Source: an uncultured Erysipelotrichaceae bacterium (GTDB lineage Bacteria > Bacillota_I > Bacilli_A > RF39 > UBA660). Taken from it: DNA of 12,761 bases. The notes beneath the pieces are model-generated. The model made no database searches and was not told where the DNA came from. It was given only the letters and a program-made list of their open reading frames with translations. Location of the stretch: the NCBI GenBank assembly GCA_902795845.1, contig CADBMU010000104.1, forward strand, positions 1 to 12,761, in the 5' to 3' direction. Each line of letters opens with the position of its first letter. Position 1 is the first letter of the stretch. Shown here one piece after another: positions 6,913 through 11,903 of the stretch. Position numbers and translations under genes: made by a program.

Positions 6913-7592
6913 AAAATTTCTACTCCGCCAAAAATACAAGATGCATTAATATAAATTGTATGTTCACCTTCATTTTTTTCAAATTTTCTTTGATTAGAAA
7001 CTCCGCCAAATATTGAATTTGATTTTATTTTTATTCTACAATTTTTGGGAGCATAAACGTTTATTCCACCAAAGATACTAGTAGCATTAATTACTACATC
7101 ACCATTTATAATAGCTTTTCTTAAGTCTAATTCAATACCTCCAAAAACGGCATTTAATGTTGTACCTTTAAATTCTTCTTTATCAAAATTAATATTTTGA
7201 CCTGAAAAAGTTGAAGTAAATCCTTCTTTAGAAGTCATTTTTTTATTTAATTTTTTAATATTTTTATTAATCTCTTTATTAAACGTATCTTTAAATATAA
7301 ATGAAAGTCCAATAACCACCAAAATAATTGGTAAAATTAATTTCCAAACTAAAGAAAAATCTATTACATCTCTACAAGAAAGAAGTAAAATTATTCCAAC
7401 TATTAAACCTATAAAACTTCCTGTTTTATCATCTTCATCAAAAAGTCCAATAAATGATGGAACAATGATAAATAATGTCCACCATCCTTTAAAAAATACG
7501 TTAATATTCCATAAACCTAATGCTTTACCACCAAGTAATATTCCTAATACGATTAAAACTAACCCCCATAAAATATTTTTAAATGTTCTCAT
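6909..7592 (-). CDS. LiaF-like membrane protein (cell-wall stress response family)
   Basis: The N-terminal half has four membrane helices (about 7-22, 32-50, 57-72, 82-100) beginning with ILWGLVLIVLGILL, typical of the LiaF/YvqF transmembrane domain. After a Lys-rich linker (103-123) comes the C-terminal LiaF-type domain with four FGG repeats (VFGGIEL, IFGGINV, IFGGVSN, IFGGVEI; FGG at 150, 174, 195 and 221). In Bacillus subtilis, LiaF restrains the LiaSR two-component system under wall-antibiotic stress; here no kinase or response regulator is adjacent, so a Lia-type function is inferred from homology only. The start ATG has AGGAGAG upstream. The gene is the first of a two-gene operon behind one copy of a duplicated 55-bp promoter element. 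Confidence 0.88.
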   Translation of the reverse strand: MRTFKNILWGLVLIVLGILLGGKALGLWNINVFFKGWWTLFIIVPSFIGLFDEDDKTGSFIGLIVGIILLLSCRDVIDFSLVWKLILPIILVVIGLSFIFKDTFNKEINKNIKKLNKKMTSKEGFTSTFSGQNINFDKEEFKGTTLNAVFGGIELDLRKAIINGDVVINATSIFGGINVYAPKNCRIKIKSNSIFGGVSNQRKFEKNEGEHTIYINASCIFGGVEIL

Positions 7593-7612
7593 TTTTTTCT
7601 CTCCTTTTTTGT

Positions 7613-7667
7613 TTAATTATAACATACATTCTAAATTATTTAAATTTGCGATTTTCACCTTCTATAA
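7613..7667 (-). repeat. Promoter-bearing 55-bp repeat, copy 1 (before LiaF-like operon)
   Basis: This 55-bp stretch matches 8218-8272 at 52 positions; the differences are at 7622, 7648 and 7661. On the minus strand it carries an extended -10 TGTTATAAT (7624-7616) and a weak -35 TTTAAA (7644-7639) with a 17-base spacer, so it should start the LiaF-like operon about 20 bases before its ATG. The upstream part (AGGTGAAAATCG and ATTTAAAT) is conserved beyond what a promoter needs and may be an operator. Confidence 0.8.
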
Positions 7668-7691
7668 AAAGTATGCTTAATATGTAAATTG

Positions 7692-8186
7692 TTAATCAAT
7701 ATTAAATTCTACGGCTACATTAAAAGTTTCGTATTTCCCCTCTTCATATTCATAATCAATTCCTTTAATAATTCTATAAGTTCCTTTTGCTAATTTACCA
7801 TATCCATATTTCCAATCAATTTCAATCTCTTTGGTTTCTTTAGATAAAAGAATAAATGCTGGTAAGGTAAAATCTAATTCAACATTTATTTTATGCCATT
7901 CATTATTTTTTTTAACTTCTATTTCATAAGGATTTCCATAACTAAAATCTTTATCACTATTATTACTCAAAATTAAAGTAGCTCCAGTATTTGTAAGAGT
8001 TCCATCCTTAATAGACATACCAACATCATTTGTTTTTGAAATTTTAATATCAGACTTATTTCCAATACTATTTTTTTCCTTATAATCATCACAACTTGTC
8101 ACTCCAAAAATCATAATACTACATAATAAAATAATTAATATCGTTTTTTTGGTAATTAATTTAGGTAATAATTTAGAGTTTTTCAT
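7692..8186 (-). CDS. Small secreted lipoprotein with Ig-like domain
   Basis: Residues 1-31 form a lipoprotein signal peptide: a basic start (KNSKLLPKLITKK), a hydrophobic core (15-27) and a lipobox VTSC, so Cys32 should carry the lipid and tether the protein to the outer face of the membrane. The remainder (about 55-164) is beta-rich: a stretch with SIKDGTLTNTGATLILSNN, then FSYGNPYEIEVKKNNEWHKI and GTYRIIKG, the layout of the bacterial Ig-like domains seen in small Bacillota lipoproteins. The length of 164 residues fits. ATG 8186 has AAAGGGA as ribosome binding site. It stands as a single gene behind copy 2 of the 55-bp promoter repeat; no clear terminator follows, so some transcripts may read into the next operon. 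Function is unknown; a link to envelope stress is suggested by the shared promoter. Confidence 0.82.
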   Translation of the reverse strand: MKNSKLLPKLITKKTILIILLCSIMIFGVTSCDDYKEKNSIGNKSDIKISKTNDVGMSIKDGTLTNTGATLILSNNSDKDFSYGNPYEIEVKKNNEWHKINVELDFTLPAFILLSKETKEIEIDWKYGYGKLAKGTYRIIKGIDYEYEEGKYETFNVAVEFNID

Positions 8187-8217
8187 CCGTATATCCCTTT
8201 CAAAAATATTTCTTTAA

Positions 8218-8272
8218 TTAATTATAGCATACATTCTAAATTATTTAAATTTACGATTTTCACCTCCTATAA
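8218..8272 (-). repeat. Promoter-bearing 55-bp repeat, copy 2 (before lipoprotein gene)
   Basis: This is the second copy of the 55-bp element. Its minus-strand extended -10 is TGCTATAAT (8229-8221), with -35 TTTAAA (8249-8244) and a 17-base spacer, driving the lipoprotein gene. The genes after the two copies are unrelated and the flanks beyond about 60 bp diverge, so identity is confined to the regulatory part. The far end here reads AGGAGGTG, against AGAAGGTG in copy 1. Confidence 0.8.
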
Positions 8273-8278
8273 TAAAAG

Positions 8279-8305
8279 CAAAAAAGATACTTAAAAAAGT
8301 ATCTT
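8279..8305 (-). terminator. Terminator after the candidate small RNA
   Basis: AAGATACTT (8284-8292) pairs with AAGTATCTT (8297-8305) over a four-base loop, with a T-rich TTTTTGCTTTT tail on the minus strand. It would end either an independent small RNA or the 3' untranslated region of the dehydrogenase gene, and it insulates the lipoprotein promoter. Confidence 0.85.
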
Positions 8306-8392
8306 CCGCAAAATGCATGATTTCTTCCTTGCCTAAAGATTTCACACCTTATCGTCTAAATTGTCATATTAACACTCGGCAAGTATTAATAC
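8279..8392 (-). ncRNA. Candidate small structured RNA, about 110 nt
   Basis: The stretch between the dehydrogenase gene and the terminator is less AT-rich than other gaps and can fold. CTTGCC (8383-8378) pairs with GGCAAG (8333-8328), enclosing a TGTTA/TGACA hairpin and an AAGG/TCTT hairpin, a three-way junction layout. A GCA-TTT-TGC mini-hairpin and the terminator follow. A promoter with a 17-base spacer ends just before it. It lacks the consensus bases of SRP RNA, T-box, purine, TPP, SAM and lysine riboswitches as I know them. It may instead be only the 3' untranslated region of the upstream gene. Pairing was judged by eye. Confidence 0.4.
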
Positions 8393-8398
8393 AATTTT

Positions 8399-8427
8399 AT
8401 TTTAGCAAAATATTTACTTAAAAGCAA
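8399..8427 (-). promoter_or_regulatory. Possible promoter for the small RNA
   Basis: The minus strand has TTGCTT (8427-8422), 17 bases, then TAAAAT (8404-8399) preceded by TGC as in extended -10 promoters. The -35 lies in the last codons of the dehydrogenase gene. Predicted start is near 8392. Confidence 0.45.
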
Positions 8428-9334
8428 CATCATTTAACAAAGTCATTTTTAATTCATCATATACTTTAGTTTCTATTTTTGCTTTTTTCTTTAATTTTTC
8501 AAATTCGTTTTCTAATAATATAAATTCATCTTTTGCACTCATTGCATGATCAGAAATACACATTTTTCCAATAAAATTAGAAAACATAAATCGATAAATA
8601 AAAGCACACATTTTTTTCTTATTTACACAGTTTTCATATTCTCCTTTAGGAAGTATTTCATATCCTAATTTTTTTAATACATCATAACCTTCAATAATGG
8701 CATCCATAATTTTCAAAGAATATTTTTTATCATTTTTTAATAGTTTTAAATTTTCATTTACTTTATAGCTTGCAAATACGAGTGGTAAAACTGCACAGGC
8801 ATGTGTTTTTAAATAATCATTCATTTTATTGTCTATAATTAATTTTATCTTTGTATCTTTAAAAATAGATTTTATAAATTCATTACTAATATCTTTTCCA
8901 TCGGTTCTTCCAATTTCTATTTTATTTAAGCAAATTGAATCTATATAACCATCATATTTTTTACCAGCAGCCATAAAAAATGCAAATAATACATTTTTAT
9001 CTTTTAAATTCATATACTTTTCTGCATTCATATTATTACCTACAAAAACTATGTTCTTACTCTTATTGCTTTCTATAATAGGAGTAATACTATCTAAAGA
9101 AGAAAATCTTGAAACTATAAATATTACATCATAAATATCATTTTCTTCTAATTTATTTATTACTTTAAAATGATCTATTGTCTTTCTTCCTAATTTATGC
9201 TTAATTATTAAACCATTATTTTTTAAATTTTCATAAGTTTTATTTCTTGCAAGAATAGTTATATAATTTCCTTTTTTTATAGAATGAGCTAAATTTGATC
9301 CAAGTACACCTGCTCCAATAATCAATATTTTCAT
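8414..9334 (-). CDS. Ketopantoate reductase-like NAD(P)-dependent dehydrogenase
   Basis: The N-terminus is a Rossmann domain with GAGVLGS (7-13) and a strand ending in IFIVSRF (71-77), followed by VFVGNNMN (97-103), where ApbA/PanE enzymes carry their QNG motif. A helical C-terminal domain follows. The family reduces 2-ketopantoate to pantoate with NADPH in coenzyme A synthesis. The conserved Lys is present (K176 in YLKTHACAVLPL), but the two Asn that normally follow it in KxxxNxxxNP are replaced, so true PanE activity is doubtful and a related 2-keto acid or unknown substrate is more likely. The start is uncertain: I use ATG 9334 (306 residues); a GTG at 9343 in frame adds three residues. 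The -10 box at 9360-9365 puts transcription start near 9353, so the leader is very short and favours the ATG. It stands alone. Confidence 0.82.
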   Translation of the reverse strand: MKILIIGAGVLGSNLAHSIKKGNYITILARNKTYENLKNNGLIIKHKLGRKTIDHFKVINKLEENDIYDVIFIVSRFSSLDSITPIIESNKSKNIVFVGNNMNAEKYMNLKDKNVLFAFFMAAGKKYDGYIDSICLNKIEIGRTDGKDISNEFIKSIFKDTKIKLIIDNKMNDYLKTHACAVLPLVFASYKVNENLKLLKNDKKYSLKIMDAIIEGYDVLKKLGYEILPKGEYENCVNKKKMCAFIYRFMFSNFIGKMCISDHAMSAKDEFILLENEFEKLKKKAKIETKVYDELKMTLLNDVAFK

Positions 9335-9359
9335 TTTTTTCACTTCATTTCTCTAGATA

Positions 9360-9368
9360 ATTATAACA
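9360..9368 (-). promoter_or_regulatory. Extended -10 promoter of the dehydrogenase gene
   Basis: The minus strand has TGTTATAAT (9368-9360), preceded by TTTTAGAATTG. The -35 at 17 bases is poor (TTATAA). The string TTTAGAAT with TGTTATAATTA resembles the -10 half of the duplicated 55-bp element, though with small insertions and deletions. Confidence 0.5.
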
Positions 9369-9427
9369 CAATTCTAAAATTTTTATAAATATACTGTTAT
9401 TTATTTGATATAGAAATTCAACAATAA

Positions 9428-9961
9428 TTATTTTTTATATTTTAATTTTTCTTTTATCCTCTTTAAATATTTTTTCTTTTTTTCTAAAATATCAGGGTTA
9501 TGTGCAAGTGAATCACAATATTGCACTTTATAAAGAAATAAAGCATCTTCAAAATTATTTTGTATCAAATCATCAGAAATTACGTTATCATGATTTTTAA
9601 TATAATAGCAAATCTTATTAATATAATTTTCACTAAAGTCTAGTCTTTTCAATATTTTATAAGCTATTTCAGCTGAAGCTTGTGGATGACCATGAAAACT
9701 TCTTGTTCCATCTTCTTTTTCTTGATAAGCAATAGATTTACCAATATCATGCAAAAGTAAAACTAATCTTTCGTCAAAATTATTTTCTGATAAACTTAAT
9801 GCTAATAAAGTATGATCCCAGACATTTAAAAAATGCCCTTTATTTCTATGTTCAAATCCAATAATTAATTTTAACTCGGGTATATAATTTAACAAAATTT
9901 CTAAATTATCATTTATACTTTGAACAACATCTTCTTCACATAAAATTTCATATAAACTCAT
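9428..9961 (-). CDS. HD-domain metal-dependent phosphohydrolase
   Basis: The 177-residue protein shows the HD superfamily metal ligands: H50 in VWDHT, H71-D72 in LLLHDIGK, H92 in FHGHP, H124 in KNHD, and D150 in CDSLAHNPD. The order and spacing, with the AHNP ending, resemble the HD domain at the C-terminus of bacterial CCA-adding tRNA nucleotidyltransferases, but here it stands alone without the polymerase head. HD proteins hydrolyse phosphate esters, often nucleotides or 2',3'-cyclic phosphates; the substrate is unknown. The ATG directly follows the TAA of the GNAT gene, and its AAGGAATG ribosome binding site lies within that gene, so the two are translationally coupled. It is the last gene of the XRE-GNAT-HD operon; I see no convincing terminator in the 84 bases after it. 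Confidence 0.85.
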   Translation of the reverse strand: MSLYEILCEEDVVQSINDNLEILLNYIPELKLIIGFEHRNKGHFLNVWDHTLLALSLSENNFDERLVLLLHDIGKSIAYQEKEDGTRSFHGHPQASAEIAYKILKRLDFSENYINKICYYIKNHDNVISDDLIQNNFEDALFLYKVQYCDSLAHNPDILEKKKKYLKRIKEKLKYKK

Positions 9962-10414
9962 TTAATCATTCCTTTTTTGATTCCATTTACTATATTCCAT
10001 ATAATATCTAGTTTCAGTTTCATTAATTACTTTAAATTTCATTTTTTTATATAGTGATATTGCTTTAGTATTTTCTTTATACACCCATAAATATACTGAG
10101 GAATTAGATTTCAAAATATTTGTAATAATATTTGTACCTATTTTTTTATTTCTATATTCTTCCTCTAAATATATTTCGTCTAACGTTATACTATCTTCTT
10201 TTTTGGTTACTAATAAACATCCTATTTTTTGGTTATCATGTACAATAATTTTATAATTAGCCATTTCAACTAAAAGAGTTTTTTCTACATAATTATTAAT
10301 ATTTAAAATATCTTTTTCTGTCAAATCATGAGCATATTTAAGTATATTATACAATTTTGCTTTTTTTATAAAATCAATATCATTATTAGTTGCCTTTATT
10401 AAATCATATTTCAC
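9962..10414 (-). CDS. GNAT-family N-acetyltransferase
   Basis: This enzyme class moves an acetyl group from acetyl-CoA to an amine. The acetyl-CoA loop is seen as YRNKKIGTN (87-95) after the beta-4 strand SITLDEIYLEEE (75-86); motif B follows as VYLWVYKENTKAISLYKKMKF (107-127, given as family pattern with N115 and Y122). At 150 residues it is a typical single-domain GNAT. The acceptor is unknown. Translation starts with GTG at 10414, which has a good GGAGGT nine bases upstream; the nearby ATG is out of frame and soon stops. It lies 43 bases after the XRE regulator gene and its TAA abuts the HD gene ATG, so it is the middle gene of an operon. Confidence 0.88.
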   Translation of the reverse strand: MKYDLIKATNNDIDFIKKAKLYNILKYAHDLTEKDILNINNYVEKTLLVEMANYKIIVHDNQKIGCLLVTKKEDSITLDEIYLEEEYRNKKIGTNIITNILKSNSSVYLWVYKENTKAISLYKKMKFKVINETETRYYMEYSKWNQKRND

Positions 10415-10457
10415 TTTCTTATTACCTCCGATAATTTATCATTAATAAGCAAGGTAT

Positions 10458-11222
10458 TTATTTACATAACTTACATGAATATAAATCATTATAAATTTTA
10501 TATCCTTGATTAATTACTTCTTCCAATTTTGACTGATCATAATCTATTTTTTTACTTATAATTTCTAAATTATTTCTATTTTTTTCTTTTAAATCATCAA
10601 CACTGAAAACAATCGTTTTGTCTTTATCTTTTAAATTTTTAGACAAATAAAATTTATTAAAGTCATTAAAGATTATTTCAATTGTACTATCATCATTATC
10701 AATATATGCATATAAAAATTGGGCATAAAAATGTAAAACTCTATCTTTTTTTGATGGCATTTCTTGAGATCCCGCAATAAATTTAACATTATCAAAAACT
10801 TTTAATGTATATAGTCTACCATTTTTATTAAATTTATAATTCTTTAATGTTTGATAATATTTTGGTTCTATTTCATTTTTTACTTCATCATATTTTTTGC
10901 TAAAACTAGCATATTTAATACCATAAATTATTCCAGCAATTATTAAAATACAACATACAATAAATAATATTTTTTTTATTATTTTATAATTTTTTCTTTC
11001 TTTATCAATTCTTTTAATCATAACCTTATCCTCTTTTAATAAAATGTCTAAAGAAATATCAAATTTATCACTTAATTTTATAAGTGTTTCAATATCTGGG
11101 TAACTTTTGGAGTTTTCCCAACTTGATATAGTTTGTCTTGATACATTAAACAACTCTGCAAACTCCTCTTGTGACATTTTATTTTTCTTTCTAATTTCTT
11201 GAATTTTGTTTCCCATATTCAT
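10458..11222 (-). CDS. Membrane-anchored XRE-family transcriptional regulator
   Basis: Residues 6-62 are a classical XRE/Cro helix-turn-helix (MSQEEFAELFNVSRQTISSWE with SRQTISSWE as recognition helix, then YPDIETLIKLSDKFDISLDILL). A charged linker leads to a single membrane helix (about 83-102), and residues about 105-254 form an extra-membrane domain of unrecognised type, ending in CKLCK. This layout suggests a one-component sensor that binds DNA inside and senses something outside, but the ligand is unknown. ATG 11222 has a strong AAGGAGG at seven bases; a second in-frame ATG at 11216 is possible. It leads the operon with the GNAT and HD genes, which may be its targets. The promoter lies about 180 bases upstream, leaving a long leader. 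Confidence 0.88.
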   Translation of the reverse strand: MNMGNKIQEIRKKNKMSQEEFAELFNVSRQTISSWENSKSYPDIETLIKLSDKFDISLDILLKEDKVMIKRIDKERKNYKIIKKILFIVCCILIIAGIIYGIKYASFSKKYDEVKNEIEPKYYQTLKNYKFNKNGRLYTLKVFDNVKFIAGSQEMPSKKDRVLHFYAQFLYAYIDNDDSTIEIIFNDFNKFYLSKNLKDKDKTIVFSVDDLKEKNRNNLEIISKKIDYDQSKLEEVINQGYKIYNDLYSCKLCK

Positions 11223-11397
11223 AAATTTTCCTCCTTTCTTAAAATCATTTTATTATTTAAGAGTAAATATTTCTATCAAGGTATCTTTACATATGACATT
11301 TTTTTGGCTAATTTTTTTATTTTAAGTAACATACTCAATTAATATTTGTTATTTTTTGTGAACACTTTCAATATAATTCACATAATCTGATACTTAT
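11223..11397 (-). promoter_or_regulatory. Long untranslated leader of the XRE operon
   Basis: About 175 bases separate the predicted transcription start (near 11397) from the XRE start codon. They hold no recognised gene. TGTGAA and TTCACA arms (about 11357-11382) lie 14 bases apart and could be a protein site or a weak hairpin. A tiny frame, 11276-11332 (18 residues, Lys-rich, MLLKIKKLAKK...), has only a weak TTGAG before it and is not called as a gene. No riboswitch or terminator was recognised. Confidence 0.35.
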
Positions 11398-11403
11398 ACG
11401 AAT

Positions 11404-11432
11404 ATTATATCAAACATTTGTTTTGCATGCAA
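11404..11432 (-). promoter_or_regulatory. Promoter of the XRE-GNAT-HD operon with palindrome
   Basis: The minus strand has TTGCAT (11432-11427), exactly 17 bases, and a perfect TATAAT (11409-11404). The -35 is inside a 10-bp perfect palindrome TTGCATGCAA (11423-11432), a possible operator for the XRE protein or another regulator. It lies directly after the terminator of the preceding gene remnant. Confidence 0.7.
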
Positions 11433-11434
11433 TT

Positions 11435-11461
11435 AAAAAATAAAAGAAGCATACTTCTTTT
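11435..11461 (-). terminator. Terminator after the phospholipase-like remnant
   Basis: On the minus strand AAAAGAAG-TATG-CTTCTTTT forms a perfect 8-bp stem with a four-base loop (11442-11449 with 11454-11461), followed by ATTTTTT. It lies about 50 bases after the end of the phospholipase-like remnant and just ahead of the XRE promoter. Confidence 0.85.
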
Positions 11462-11512
11462 AAATCTATTTTCAAAAACATTTTTAACCCCTTTTTATTA
11501 TCCTTCTAAATG

Positions 11513-11820
11513 TTAAATTAAATTATCTTCTTTCAATTTTTCTAACACGTATACTGTTGCATATTCAATAAAATGAGTTATTTTATCCAACTTCAAAATA
11601 TAGTTATACTTTGAAGAATTTATTAATAAAGTTGCTTAAAATATGCTATATCAGGTGAACCATTAGTACTTTCTTTAATAAAATGAGTTAAATTTCTATC
11701 GATTCCAACTATTTTAGCAGCATCCGGAGCAATCGAACCTAAATATAAATCTTTTTCATTTTTATTTATTACTTCATTAACTTTCTTTGCAATAGCAATA
11801 TGTATTATTGCAGATGCCAT
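11513..11820 (-). pseudogene. Zinc-dependent phospholipase C-like gene, internally deleted and frameshifted
   Basis: From ATG 11820, with GGAGGT before it, 65 residues read cleanly and end with TAA at 11623. They match the start of the zinc-dependent phospholipase C/S1-P1-type family: MASAIIHIAIAKKV (His7), LYLGSIAPDAAK (Asp33) and LTHF (His46), all expected metal-site positions. The family is usually two to three times longer. In the next frame a 41-codon open stretch (11513-11635, containing ITHFIEYATVYVLEKLKEDN and a final LI) looks like the amphipathic C-terminal helix of the same family. So the middle, with the remaining zinc ligands, is missing and the frame is broken. Promoter, ribosome binding site and terminator are intact, so a short protein may still be made. 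The identity of the C-terminal piece is an inference; the N-terminal match is firmer. Confidence 0.7.
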
Positions 11821-11863
11821 AATAATACCTCCAAACTAAACTATTTTTAATTTATGCACTTAA

Positions 11864-11892
11864 ATTATATCAATAAAATGAACTTGATACAA
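11864..11892 (-). promoter_or_regulatory. Promoter of the phospholipase-like remnant
   Basis: The minus strand has TTGTAT (11892-11887), a 17-base spacer and a perfect TATAAT (11869-11864). Start near 11857 gives a leader of about 37 bases with GGAGGT just before the ATG. Confidence 0.7.
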
Positions 11893-11903
11893 TAACTATT
11901 AAG

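Noticed and set aside
7465..7680. Plus-strand reading frame over the start of the LiaF-like gene and its promoter
   Set aside because: It overlaps a strongly supported gene start and the promoter repeat on the other strand and has no motif or ribosome binding site.
8218..8272. AGGAGGTG in the repeat as a ribosome binding site of a hidden small gene
   Set aside because: The following codons reach a stop within about a dozen residues and copy 1 has AGAAGGTG with no start codon, so it is not a gene.
11276..11332. 18-residue Lys-rich frame in the XRE leader as a regulatory upstream gene
   Set aside because: Only a weak TTGAG precedes it and such short frames are expected by chance in a 175-base leader.
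11555..11570. TGTTGCATATTCAATA resembles the Crp-type palindrome TGTTG-N6-CAACA (9 of 10 half-site bases)
   Set aside because: It lies in the remnant coding stretch of the broken phospholipase-like gene, about 120 bp from the next promoter, and in DNA this AT-rich one such near match per window is not surprising.
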